A stretch of DNA of 35,284 nt from Gammaproteobacteria bacterium. GTDB lineage: Bacteria > Pseudomonadota > Gammaproteobacteria > Pseudomonadales > Balneatricaceae. A program made the position numbers and the translations under genes. Below are positions 26,010 to 35,284 of this stretch, piece after piece. Each line of letters starts with the position of its first letter. Position 1 is the first letter of the stretch. The notes below the pieces were generated by a model that did no database searches, had not been told where the DNA came from, and saw nothing but the letters and a program-made list of their open reading frames with translations. The stretch is taken from contig JASMLZ010000060.1 in the NCBI GenBank assembly GCA_030748435.1, positions 1 through 35,284 of the forward strand. Direction: 5' to 3'.

Positions 26010-27008
26010 TTAGAGCTTAACCATTAATTTGCCTTTGTTTTCACCAGTAAAGAACAAGTTTAAACCTTCTATTGCTGACTCCAAACCCTCCAACACATGA
26101 GAACGGTGTTTGATTTTTCCGGACATGACATAAGGCGTTAACTTAGCTAGCAAGCTGGGCACTTCTGCAAAGTGATCTGGCATGGTGAAGCCCTGAATAG
26201 TCAGGCGTTTTTTGATAATGGGAATCCAATTTGGACCTGGGCTTGGTACTTGTTTACTGTAGTCAGCAATCATGCCACAAACCACCACCCGACCATGGGC
26301 ATTCATACGTTCAAATATCAGATTTTGAATGGGACCGCCGGTGTTTTCAAAATACAAATCGATACCATTGGGGGCAAGTTTCGCTAGCTGACCGTCTAAA
26401 TCATTAGACTGATAATTAATAGCACTATCAAAACCCAGCTCATTTACAATCCAGCCTGCTTTTTCATCAGTGCCAACCACGCCAATAACATTAAGGCCCT
26501 CGGCCTTGGCCAACTGGCCTACTAATGAACCCACTGAACCTGCCGCACCCGTTACGATAATGGTTTCACCTTGCTGTGGCTTGCCCACATTAAAAAGCCC
26601 TTGGGTAGCCGTTAAACCCGGCAAAGCAAATATTGATAGAACGGCTTCATCAGGCAGTGGTGCTTCTACTTTATTGAAGCCTGCACCATGACTTAGTGCA
26701 TATTCTTGCCAACCCATCATGCCCACAACACGCTCCCCAACCTGAAAATCAGGATGCTTGCTTGCTACCACCTCACCCACACCAGAGCTGCGCATGACAG
26801 TGCCTAGTTCGACCGGTGCAATGTAGCTCTCTGTGTCTGCGCTCATCCAGCCAAACATCGCTGGGTCTAAAGACATATGATTTTGTTTGACTAAGATTTC
26901 ACCCGGGCCAACTTGGGGTATCGGTTTCTGCACCACTTCAAATAGCTCCGAACTGATCGGACCCGCTTGAGGGCGCTTAATAAGATTTATTGCCGTATAG
27001 CTTGTCAT
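26010..27008 (-). CDS. NADP-dependent MDR oxidoreductase (CurA/leukotriene B4 dehydrogenase type)
   Basis: A 332-residue zinc-free member of the medium-chain dehydrogenase/reductase superfamily that typically reduces the C=C bond of alpha,beta-unsaturated ketones or aldehydes with NADPH. The Rossmann loop VTGAAGSVGSLVGQLAK, the YFENTGG stretch and the C-terminal GKLMVKL are typical. The family has substrates ranging from curcumin to lipid aldehydes, so the true one is unknown. It is divergent from a LysR gene, which probably controls it through the palindrome between them. Confidence 0.88.
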   Translation of the reverse strand: MTSYTAINLIKRPQAGPISSELFEVVQKPIPQVGPGEILVKQNHMSLDPAMFGWMSADTESYIAPVELGTVMRSSGVGEVVASKHPDFQVGERVVGMMGWQEYALSHGAGFNKVEAPLPDEAVLSIFALPGLTATQGLFNVGKPQQGETIIVTGAAGSVGSLVGQLAKAEGLNVIGVVGTDEKAGWIVNELGFDSAINYQSNDLDGQLAKLAPNGIDLYFENTGGPIQNLIFERMNAHGRVVVCGMIADYSKQVPSPGPNWIPIIKKRLTIQGFTMPDHFAEVPSLLAKLTPYVMSGKIKHRSHVLEGLESAIEGLNLFFTGENKGKLMVKL

Positions 27009-27106
27009 AGATTTACTCTTTGGTTATTTAATATCAGTGTCCTTAACTACGAACTGCCATTATTACCTTTAATTTATATGTGATATATACGCATTTTTGC
27101 TATTCT

Positions 27107-27127
27107 TTATTGTCAAAATGACAATAA
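27107..27127. promoter_or_regulatory. Candidate LysR-type regulator binding site
   Basis: A perfect 9-bp inverted repeat, TTATTGTCA-AAA-TGACAATAA, containing a T-N11-A core (27111 to 27123). It ends 7 bp before the LysR start at 27135 and is 98 bp from the divergent oxidoreductase start. Autoregulation plus control of the neighbour is the usual pattern. Confidence 0.6.
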
Positions 27128-27134
27128 TTAATAA

Positions 27135-28058
27135 ATGGAGAACCGTTTGGACCAGTTAAAGGCTTTGAAGTACTTTGTGGCCGTGGTTGAAACTGGCAGC
27201 TTTACCAAAGCAGCTGCTCGCTTTTCTGTGCCACCCTCATCCCTCTCTAGGCGCATTGCCGACCTTGAAAGCAGCTTGGGATCAAACCTGCTTAAACGTT
27301 CTACGCGAGTAGTTAATCTGACAGAAATTGGCCGAGAATATTATAATCAGGTATCAAAAACCATCACGGAATTGGAAAATAGCAATGAGGTGGTGCGTAG
27401 TTATCAGGCCAAACCTATGGGACAATTGCGGATCAGTTCTATGGTCGGATTTGGCGAAAAAATCCTGCTCCCTTTGCTGGACGAATTTAACAATTTGTAC
27501 CCCGACATCATTCTGGATGTGCACTTGAGTGATCAACTATCCACCCTAGGACATGACGATGTGGATGTAGCTATTCGTGGCGGTTACGCTCCCAACGAGC
27601 GGGTAATAGCACAGCGTTTGATGGGCAATCAGTTTTTGCCAGCGGCATCAGCAAGCTATTTGACTCGTATGGGCACTCCTCGAAACGCCATGCAATTGCA
27701 AGACCACAAAGGGCTTTATTATCGGACCCCCACCGGCCCTACAGCCTGGTTATGTGACCTTGATGGCCAATGGCAAGATGTGTCAGCCCCGGCGGTAGCC
27801 ATTAGCAATGGCGGCTACTGGTTGATCGACAAGGCCATTAAAGGAGAAGGCATAATCATGTTGCCACGCTGGATTTTACAACCTTATCTAGACCGCGGCG
27901 AATTACAGTTACTGGACATTCACCCCCCAATCACCACCACCCAAAACCCCGCATTTGCGATTTATCTCTTATATCAAAAACAGCGATATCATGTACCTAA
28001 AGTGAAAGCCGCTGTGGACTTTATCACCACTAGAGTTAAACACCAGTACCCATACTAG
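27135..28058 (+). CDS. LysR-family transcriptional regulator
   Basis: A 307-residue LTTR. The N-terminal winged-helix (about 1-65) has LKYFVAVVETGSFTKAA, then SSLSRRIADLESSLG as the recognition helix region, and LLKRSTR after it. A linker helix and a periplasmic-binding-like effector domain follow. It resembles the CrgA/PecT-like branch that often governs adjacent oxidoreductases. It is divergent from the MDR gene with 126 bp between. The inducer is unknown. Start is ATG 27135; the local ribosome binding site is weak. Confidence 0.92.
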   Translation: MENRLDQLKALKYFVAVVETGSFTKAAARFSVPPSSLSRRIADLESSLGSNLLKRSTRVVNLTEIGREYYNQVSKTITELENSNEVVRSYQAKPMGQLRISSMVGFGEKILLPLLDEFNNLYPDIILDVHLSDQLSTLGHDDVDVAIRGGYAPNERVIAQRLMGNQFLPAASASYLTRMGTPRNAMQLQDHKGLYYRTPTGPTAWLCDLDGQWQDVSAPAVAISNGGYWLIDKAIKGEGIIMLPRWILQPYLDRGELQLLDIHPPITTTQNPAFAIYLLYQKQRYHVPKVKAAVDFITTRVKHQYPY

Positions 28059-28113
28059 TGGCCTGGCAACGCCGTAGCCCAGTTTCCTGCCTTACCTTGC
28101 CGACACTGGGTTA

Positions 28114-28122
28114 TGCTATAAT
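28114..28122 (+). promoter_or_regulatory. Orphan extended -10 promoter element
   Basis: TGCTATAAT on the plus strand matches the extended -10 consensus (TG-N-TATAAT); no good -35 is present at 17 bp. It is followed by an ATCGC-GAA-GCGAT hairpin (28121-28133). Downstream there is only the 3' end of the opposite-strand higA, so a transcript from here would be antisense to higA. Confidence 0.35.
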
Positions 28123-28175
28123 CGCGAAGCGATGGCCAACTTTTATTTTTGCGTTTAACCAACTTATTATATTTT

Positions 28176-28469
28176 TTATGCCACTGCAAAATTTACTGCG
28201 TGGACATTTGTTAAGTTAATTTTTTGTTTAGCGTGCCAAAGATCATAGTTATCTTGCATTGCTAACCAACTCTCAGGAGTTCTGCCAATTGCTTTAGACA
28301 AGCGAAGAGCCATTTCAGGTGAGATTGCACTTTGACCTTTTAAAACTCTATTTAAAGTAGACGATGCTACATCTAGTTGTTTAGCTAAATAACGACAGCT
28401 ATAACCTGCTGGTTCTAGATATACATTGTAGATAAACTCTCCTGGGTGCGGCGGATTATGCATAGTCAT
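28176..28469 (-). CDS. higA: HigA-family antitoxin (XRE helix-turn-helix)
   Basis: A 97-residue antitoxin. PPHPGEF begins the protein in the family-typical way, and the helix-turn-helix (about 24-60) shows RYLAKQLDVASSTLNRVLKG. TPESWLAMQDNYDLW is typical of this branch. It neutralises HigB and represses their shared promoter. It starts at ATG 28469, overlapping the higB stop by one base (TAATG), in the toxin-first order usual for HigBA. A second ATG two codons later is possible. Confidence 0.92.
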   Translation of the reverse strand: MTMHNPPHPGEFIYNVYLEPAGYSCRYLAKQLDVASSTLNRVLKGQSAISPEMALRLSKAIGRTPESWLAMQDNYDLWHAKQKINLTNVHAVNFAVA

Positions 28470-28747
28470 TAGTGATAGTCCTCATAGTTGAGAATATATG
28501 CATTACCATCGATGAACTCAAAAGTAATGCGCCAGTTACCATTTACAGTAATAGACCGAATCCTGTTACGATCTCCTTTGAGAGGGTGCAATTTAAAACC
28601 GGGTAAATTGATATCATCAATGTCTTGCGCGGTATCTATTGCTGTAAGTTGCATACGTAATTTACGTTGATGCTTTGCCTGAATTCCAGCAACACTTCCT
28701 GTTTGGAAGTATTTCCTGAGGCCTTTATGTTTGAAAGATTTAATCAT
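28469..28747 (-). CDS. higB: HigB-family toxin (RelE superfamily mRNA interferase)
   Basis: A 92-residue ribosome-dependent mRNase. The start MIKSFKHKGLRKYFQTG and the RIRSITVNGNWRITFEF stretch identify HigB; R and H/Y catalytic positions (NYEDYH) end the protein. It is the first gene of higB-higA. A TATACT box lies only 7-12 bases before its ATG, so the transcript may be nearly leaderless. No Shine-Dalgarno sequence is visible. The gene appears intact. Confidence 0.92.
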   Translation of the reverse strand: MIKSFKHKGLRKYFQTGSVAGIQAKHQRKLRMQLTAIDTAQDIDDINLPGFKLHPLKGDRNRIRSITVNGNWRITFEFIDGNAYILNYEDYH

Positions 28748-28753
28748 AACATT

Positions 28754-28782
28754 AGTATAGCGTGATGCGCATCACTCGTCGA
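28754..28782 (-). promoter_or_regulatory. higBA promoter with embedded palindromic operator
   Basis: Minus strand: TCGACG (28782-28777, 4 of 6 to TTGACA), 17 bp, then TATACT (28759-28754). The perfect palindrome GTGATGCGCATCAC (28762-28775) fits within the spacer between the two boxes, where HigA or HigBA binding would block polymerase. Confidence 0.6.
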
Positions 28783-28912
28783 TAGGAATATAACGCCGCA
28801 TTCAGCGGCGAGAGTGTCCTAAAAACTGTGTAGCTCCTCATCTTTATAATGGTCTGATATAGCGTTGAAGCAGACTTTTAGCGTTTGCCATTTATCATCT
28901 AAATAGCATTGA

Positions 28913-29308
28913 TTACCTATACCAATCCCAATGGTCACGGCAGACCACCGCCATTTCTGCAATATTAACAAATGGATTCACTGTAGCTTTAGGAGAAACC
29001 ATAAATGCGGTTGCATCCACCACTGCCCAATCATCAGGCACCCTCAAATTTAAACTATTTGGCTCCTTAAGTGAGTTGCCATATACCGGATCACTAAGTG
29101 CAACTTGCTCTGCTTCTTGCTTTGCCGCAAACCAGACAGCCTTACAGATTGCGTACTCTCGAATACTTTCCAGTGGCGCCATCACCTGAAAACTAAAAGA
29201 ACTTTCTTCCATATCGTAAAAAGTTGCATACATTGACTGCTGAGGCATATCTGATGCACCTACAGTGCTGGCTAATATACTCAATACTAAAATCAGTTTT
29301 TTTATCAT
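28913..29308 (-). CDS. Hypothetical exported protein
   Basis: A 131-residue protein with a clear signal peptide (MIKKLILVLSILASTVGA, cleaved about residue 18). The mature part is about 113 residues, has two cysteines (in AICKAVW and VVCRDHW) that could form a disulfide, and I recognise no domain. I start at ATG 29308; a GTG at 29332 in frame is less likely because it would put extra residues before the signal. It is flanked by higBA and by a hairpin repeat in an AT-rich stretch. Confidence 0.6.
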   Translation of the reverse strand: MIKKLILVLSILASTVGASDMPQQSMYATFYDMEESSFSFQVMAPLESIREYAICKAVWFAAKQEAEQVALSDPVYGNSLKEPNSLNLRVPDDWAVVDATAFMVSPKATVNPFVNIAEMAVVCRDHWDWYR

Positions 29309-29434
29309 CAATAATGTCCAGATAGGGGGCACATTCTTATCCCACCTGCGTACAGAGCTTTACTGCCTGCCTTGGCAAGCAGGCAACGAAAACCACAGTT
29401 TTTGCGACCAGAATACACTTAAGCAATATTCCCC

Positions 29435-29489
29435 TAAGCATAGCAGACGCTTAGACTTTTGCTGTGTTGGCAGTCACAGCATAATATTG
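29435..29489. repeat. Dispersed 55-bp hairpin repeat, copy A
   Basis: It matches 30200-30254 at 51 of 55 positions without gaps, with the last 30-plus bases identical. The core is a hairpin, TGCTGTG-TTGGCAGT-CACAGCA. It lies upstream of the exported protein gene and downstream of the gene at 29543. Confidence 0.75.
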
Positions 29490-29542
29490 TGCTGTGCAGA
29501 GCCTGTCCTAGTTAGAGTAGAGAACTGTTCGTAGCGCTCTAG

Positions 29543-30076
29543 TTAGTGTTTATTTGTTAGCCCAAAGAAATTGCCCTCATCATCCATACCCAATGGCGGT
29601 TTAACTCTTTCAATCCATTCTTCATCCTCTAATTCGGGTACAGGTTCAATTTCAATTTTTTTCAAAAAGTTTTCTCTAGACTGTTCGACAATATACTCTT
29701 CAAAGTTTGTTTTGCACGAGGAGAAAAATTCGATAGCCATTTGAGGGATATGTAGCAAGCTGATCTGAGTTTTATCGCCGTTACTGCACATATCGATCAC
29801 TTTAAAATAACTGCCACTAGAAATCATACACAGTCCAAAATCTTGAAAAGCTGATGGCATAGTTTTGTTTTGAGATGAAATTATTAAATATCTCAAGTTT
29901 GTAGCAATACCCCCTCCCTTTGATGATGAATCAACAAACCCCCTTTCCATAATAATCATCCCAGGGTTATATTTGCTTATCATGATTTCTGGTAGGTTTG
30001 TATCACGATAACTGAATGTGGCTCCCTCAAATACCACCGAAACAATCTCGTCAAGAAATTTCTCGTCATATTCCAT
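29543..30076 (-). CDS. Hypothetical protein in accessory region
   Basis: A 177-residue soluble acidic protein I do not recognise. It has a well-formed alternation of beta-like and helical stretches, an acidic C-terminal segment (EPVPELEDEEWIERV) and no transmembrane or signal segment. It lies between two copies of a 55-bp hairpin repeat, alone on its transcript. Size, isolation and acidity recall polymorphic-toxin immunity proteins, but there is no toxin next to it and the idea is speculative. The ribosome binding site is weak. Confidence 0.6.
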   Translation of the reverse strand: MEYDEKFLDEIVSVVFEGATFSYRDTNLPEIMISKYNPGMIIMERGFVDSSSKGGGIATNLRYLIISSQNKTMPSAFQDFGLCMISSGSYFKVIDMCSNGDKTQISLLHIPQMAIEFFSSCKTNFEEYIVEQSRENFLKKIEIEPVPELEDEEWIERVKPPLGMDDEGNFFGLTNKH

Positions 30077-30199
30077 AAACCGCGAACCTCTCTGTTTAAT
30101 CTATGATGGCATGTTTATGAAGCCCAACAGCATCATAATAATTCTTAGCGTAGCGGCACTTTATTTGCTGAACCAATCACCCACTAGGCTGTATGCTCT

Positions 30200-30254
30200 T
30201 AAGCATAGCAGGCTCTTAACCTTTTGCTGTGTTGGCAGTCACAGCATAATATTG
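30200..30254. repeat. Dispersed 55-bp hairpin repeat, copy B
   Basis: The partner of copy A at 29435-29489 in direct orientation, 765 bp away, with four mismatches. It has the same TGCTGTG...CACAGCA stem and the AAGCATAGCAG lead block. Just before it ATGCTCTTAAGCAT adds another small inverted pair. Confidence 0.75.
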
Positions 30255-30302
30255 CACGACTAGTGCCATCGGGGCATCAATACCACAACAAACACCAACA
30301 AA

Positions 30303-30328
30303 AAAAGGCAACCCTAAGGCTGCCTTTT
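30303..30328 (-). terminator. Intrinsic terminator of purA
   Basis: AAAAGGCA (30303-30310) and TGCCTTTT (30321-30328) form an 8-bp stem around a 10-base loop. On the minus strand a T run follows, about 40 bp after the purA stop. Confidence 0.8.
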
Positions 30329-30366
30329 CTATTAATGCGCAATCAATATTGCTTGCTTAAACCCGT

Positions 30367-32888
<2,522 letters not shown>

Positions 32889-32905
32889 GGTATCTCTAAT
32901 ATCTC

Positions 32906-33106
32906 CTAACGCACCAGCCATAATAAGGCCAAGCCCAACAGCATACTTAACAAACCCAGCACCCGCATATTGGCATCACTTACCTGTGCCAACTGCGCCA
33001 CTAATCGACGCCAGCGCTGCGGATATAAAAATGGCAGAATCCCTTCCAGCACCAGCATTAGGCTCACTGCTACCAAAAGGCTGTTTGCCAATTCAATCAT
33101 CACCAT
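32906..33106 (-). CDS. DUF2065 family small membrane protein (YjeT-like)
   Basis: A 66-residue protein with two hydrophobic segments (about 6-28 and 48-65) around a basic loop containing PQRWRRLVAQLAQ. This is the YjeT/DUF2065 family, function unknown, normally found between hflC and hisZ or purA. Here hisZ and purA follow as expected, but hflC and hflK are not upstream; a terminator and then rplS lie there instead. Translation may start at ATG 33106 or at the third codon's ATG (33100). Confidence 0.88.
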   Translation of the reverse strand: MVMIELANSLLVAVSLMLVLEGILPFLYPQRWRRLVAQLAQVSDANMRVLGLLSMLLGLALLWLVR

Positions 33107-33149
33107 CTCGCTTGGTCAGGCTCACCAAAAAAAGGTTCATTTTAAACAC

Positions 33150-33196
33150 AAAAAAACCGGGCATCACAAGCCTCTCATTGAGCCTGCTTCCCGGTT
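33150..33196 (-). terminator. Long-loop intrinsic terminator upstream of DUF2065
   Basis: AACCGGG (33155-33161) pairs with CCCGGTT (33190-33196), with a 28-base loop, and a T run follows on the minus strand. It comes after the rplS terminator and before the DUF2065 gene, with no gene to end, so it may be a relic of a lost upstream gene or an attenuator of the DUF2065-hisZ-purA operon. Confidence 0.55.
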
Positions 33197-33353
33197 GACC
33201 GATTCTACCCTTTTAGTGCCCAAATAACCACTTTTTTATCCATTATGGTGGGAATTTATCAGCTGGAATGATACCACAAAGTACCTATTGGCAGTGCCGA
33301 TACAGAAGCCAAGATGGTTGGGTAAAAGCTTGACTGCCTGACTGGTAGGGGCA

Positions 33354-33382
33354 CAAAAAAACCCGCTTCAGCGGGTTTTTTT
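33354..33382 (-). terminator. Intrinsic terminator of the rpsP-rimM-trmD-rplS operon
   Basis: ACCCGC-TTCA-GCGGGT (33361-33376) flanked by A and T runs, 36 bp after the rplS stop. It would work on both strands. Confidence 0.92.
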
Positions 33383-33417
33383 AAGCTAGCCCATACAAGG
33401 CAGCTGAAAAGTAGCCA

Positions 33418-33786
33418 TTAAGCTTCGCGCTTGGCCAGCTTTTCTTTGATACGTGCCGCTTTACCAGACAGTTCACGCAAGTAATACAGCTTGGCCTGAC
33501 GCACGTCACCACGACGTTTTACAGTCACACTGTCAACCTGGTGGCTGAAGGTCTGGAAAGTACGCTCAACGCCCACACCGTGAGAAATCTTACGTACGGT
33601 AAAGGCCGAGTTCATGCCCCGGTTACGCTTACCAATAACCACGCCTTCATATGCCTGCAGACGCTCGCGGTTACCTTCTTTAACCTTCACCTGAACTACC
33701 ACGGTATCACCCGGGCCGAAATCAGGAATTTCTTTGTTCATTTGTTCAGCTTCGATTTGCTGAATGATGCTATTTTTGCTGCTCAT
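33418..33786 (-). CDS. rplS: 50S ribosomal protein L19
   Basis: A 122-residue large-subunit protein at the interface with the 30[21 protein letters not shown], then [17 protein letters not shown] and [25 protein letters not shown], identify it. It is the last gene of rpsP-rimM-trmD-rplS, 9 bp after trmD, with a strong intrinsic terminator following. Confidence 0.97.
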   Translation of the reverse strand: MSSKNSIIQQIEAEQMNKEIPDFGPGDTVVVQVKVKEGNRERLQAYEGVVIGKRNRGMNSAFTVRKISHGVGVERTFQTFSHQVDSVTVKRRGDVRQAKLYYLRELSGKAARIKEKLAKREA

Positions 33787-33795
33787 GGCTCGCTC

Positions 33796-34548
33796 CTATT
33801 CTTCAACCGCTAACGTTGCCGCTGCGCGGATAAATTCTGCTAAAGATTGTTCTTGCTCTACCGTTAGCGCCATCTGTTCCAGTAAGTCAGGTCGTCGCTG
33901 CCAGGTTCGCCCCAGTTGTTGCTGCATTCGCCATTTGGCAATTGCCTGATGATCACCACTTAGCAGTACCGGTGGTACTGTTATACCATCGACCACCTCT
34001 GGCCGAGTATAGTGTGGGCAATCCAACAAACCCTGAGCAAAAGAATCTTCCTGCGCGGACTCAGCATGTCCCAATACCCCCGGCAACATACGCGCTACAG
34101 CGTCGATCAAGACCATGGCCGGCAATTCGCCTCCACTAAGTACAAAATCACCCAGTGACCACTCTTCATCAATGTCGGTAGTCAATAAACGTTCGTCGAT
34201 ACCTTCGTAACGCCCTGCTACCAACACCAAGCTTTCCAGCTTGGACAACTCCAGCACTCCGGCCTGATCCAATTTACGCCCCTGGGGTGACAGGTATATC
34301 ACCTTGGGGTTAGGCAAATCGGCCTTGGCAGTAGTAATGGCATCGCGCAAAGGTTGCACCTTCATCAACATGCCTGGACCACCACCATAAGGTCTATCAT
34401 CAACCGTACGATGCTTGTCATGGGTAAAGTCGCGCGGGTTAACCCCGGTTACCTGCAACAGTCCCTGTTGCACTGCTCTACCGGTAACGCCGTGGTCCGT
34501 AATGGACTGCAGCATCTCCGGAAACAGTGTAACTACACTTACTTTCAC
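33796..34548 (-). CDS. trmD: tRNA (guanine-N1)-methyltransferase TrmD
   Basis: A 250-residue SPOUT-class enzyme that makes m1G37 in tRNAs reading CNN codons, preventing +1 frameshifts. It starts [13 protein letters not shown]. The [10 protein letters not shown] stretch, the trefoil-knot segments ([35 protein letters not shown]) and the catalytic Asp region AESAQEDSF are intact. It overlaps neither neighbour: 11 bp after rimM and 9 bp before rplS. Confidence 0.97.
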   Translation of the reverse strand: MKVSVVTLFPEMLQSITDHGVTGRAVQQGLLQVTGVNPRDFTHDKHRTVDDRPYGGGPGMLMKVQPLRDAITTAKADLPNPKVIYLSPQGRKLDQAGVLELSKLESLVLVAGRYEGIDERLLTTDIDEEWSLGDFVLSGGELPAMVLIDAVARMLPGVLGHAESAQEDSFAQGLLDCPHYTRPEVVDGITVPPVLLSGDHQAIAKWRMQQQLGRTWQRRPDLLEQMALTVEQEQSLAEFIRAAATLAVEE

Positions 34549-34559
34549 CTACTTTTTAC

Positions 34560-35084
34560 CTAAAAGTCCGGGTCCCAATTAACCCGAATAACGCCTCCTG
34601 AGAGGTCAATCTTTGTGATCACCTGATCCGGTAGCCAAGGTATCAAACGCTCTTCGCTGTCGATACTTGCCTGACTGCCTTTTACCACCAGCACATCATT
34701 TGCACCTGTGGCAATCAGATGGTCGACCTTACCAAGCTTTACGCCTGCTTCGGTCTCTACGTTCATTCCTGTCAGTTGTGACCAGTAATATTCCCCTTCT
34801 GCGAGGTCGGGCAATTTACTTTGATCTACCGCTATCTCAGCACCAGCATAAAGCTTGGCCTGCTCACGGTCGTTACAACCTTCCAGTTGGGCTATTAGTC
34901 CTTTGCCGTGATGTTTGCCTTGTTTAACCTTTACTTCCTGCCACTGGCCATTGATAAAAATTTGCCAGGGCTGATAAGTAAATATGTTATCCATGGGCTC
35001 GGTATTGGAAAATACCTTCACCCAGCCCTTTACCCCATAAACGGTGGTAATGCGACCGAGCTTTACGCGCGAGTCATGGGCCAT
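34560..35084 (-). CDS. rimM: Ribosome maturation factor RimM
   Basis: A 174-residue factor that binds S19 and assists late assembly of the 30S head domain. The N-terminal RimM domain has VKLGRITTVYGVKGWVKVFS, and the C-terminal PRC barrel has EGEYYWSQLTGM and ANDVLVV. It is the usual second gene of the operon, 36 bp after rpsP. Confidence 0.95.
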   Translation of the reverse strand: MAHDSRVKLGRITTVYGVKGWVKVFSNTEPMDNIFTYQPWQIFINGQWQEVKVKQGKHHGKGLIAQLEGCNDREQAKLYAGAEIAVDQSKLPDLAEGEYYWSQLTGMNVETEAGVKLGKVDHLIATGANDVLVVKGSQASIDSEERLIPWLPDQVITKIDLSGGVIRVNWDPDF

Positions 35085-35120
35085 ACAAACTATCCTTTGC
35101 TCAGACTAGATTGCCTAATA

Positions 35121-35284
35121 TTACTCAGCTGCGTTACGCGCAGCTTTAATCAAACCGGCTACACGGTCACTTGGCTGAGCGCCTTTGCTCAACCAGTAGT
35201 CAACCCGCTCCAGATCGATACGAGAAACTTCTTCTTGACCACGAGCAACAGGGTTGAAGAACCCCACACGCTCGATAAAGCGAC
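35121..35284 (-). CDS. rpsP: 30S ribosomal protein S16, 3' part only
   Basis: The window ends inside this gene, so only the last 53 residues are present, ending in a TAA at 35123-35121. The visible segment includes [18 protein letters not shown], then the [21 protein letters not shown] stretch and a short Ala-rich end, which is S16. It heads rpsP-rimM-trmD-rplS. The N-terminus and promoter lie outside the window. Confidence 0.95.
   Translation of the reverse strand, partial: RFIERVGFFNPVARGQEEVSRIDLERVDYWLSKGAQPSDRVAGLIKAARNAAE

Larger units (their letters stand above)
30077..30366. other. Gene-poor gap before purA
   Basis: It holds repeat copy B (30200-30254) and the purA terminator (30303-30328). 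A plus-strand frame from ATG 30108 of about 50 codons would encode a short hydrophobic peptide ending inside the repeat; I do not call it a gene. Confidence 0.4.

Noticed and set aside
29400-30260. Integron-like cassette with attC sites at each end of the 29543-30076 gene
   Set aside because: The 55-bp repeats flank a single gene as cassettes do, but I found no proper GTTRRRY core or RYYYAAC partner at either copy, and no integrase in the window.
30108-30263. A 50-codon plus-strand frame encoding a short hydrophobic peptide, possibly a type I toxin
   Set aside because: Its 3' half lies inside the hairpin repeat and there is no clear ribosome binding site or antisense RNA partner. It is more likely chance.

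Overview
The window reads as a chromosomal segment of a marine-type gammaproteobacterium, probably Cellvibrionales-like or a Pseudomonas relative. This is inferred from gene orders (rpsF-rpsR-rplI near dnaB, rnr-rlmB, DUF2065-hisZ-purA, rpsP-rimM-trmD-rplS), the bioBFHCD layout and a PsrA-like fatty-acid operator. No rRNA or tRNA gene and no CRISPR array was seen. Most of the window is housekeeping. Accessory material lies between rplI and dnaB (about 14.8-16.8 kb), in the AT-rich stretch from about 28.1 to 30.3 kb, and at the left edge.

Layout. 1-240: a non-coding inverted-repeat element (MITE-like) and a promoter for fldB-dgkA. 1.2-3.0 kb: an acyl-CoA dehydrogenase with a perfect CAAAC-N4-GTTTG operator. 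3.1-7.7 kb: the biotin operon bioB-bioF-bioH-bioC-bioD (minus strand), divergent from comF, with a candidate BirA operator between them. bioA lies apart at 11.0-12.3 kb, so the window covers the gammaproteobacterial route from malonyl-ACP methyl ester to biotin, apart from the shared fatty-acid enzymes. Flavodoxin is a known electron donor to biotin synthase in E. coli, so fldB nearby is suggestive but not proof of a link. 8.5-10.2 kb: an FAD oxidoreductase and a small unknown protein. 10.3-11.0 kb: trmO. 12.3-13.3 kb: a GFA-family protein and an unknown Cys-rich protein downstream of dnaB.

13.4-18.1 kb: dnaB, then two tandem 58-residue CsrA/RsmA-like genes that are easily missed because of their size, tag, and the rplI-rpsR-rpsF operon with a well-formed promoter and leader. 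18.4-20.2 kb: a MATE transporter translationally coupled to a membrane-anchored J-domain protein, followed by a REP-like palindromic repeat. 20.4-23.5 kb: rlmB and rnr. 23.7-28.1 kb: a CaiD-like hydratase, nnr, and an MDR oxidoreductase divergent from a LysR regulator with a clear T-N11-A palindrome between them.

28.1-30.3 kb: a HigBA toxin-antitoxin module, two orphan genes and two copies of a 55-bp hairpin repeat, with a diverged third copy at 16.6 kb. 30.4-33.1 kb: purA, hisZ and a DUF2065 gene, but without the usual upstream hflKC. 33.4-35.3 kb: rplS, trmD, rimM and the 3' part of rpsP.

The most notable observations are the tandem divergent CsrA-like pair inserted beside dnaB, the dispersed hairpin repeat family, and the candidate PsrA, BirA and HigA operators. 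I saw nothing that amounts to a wholly new defence or mobile system.
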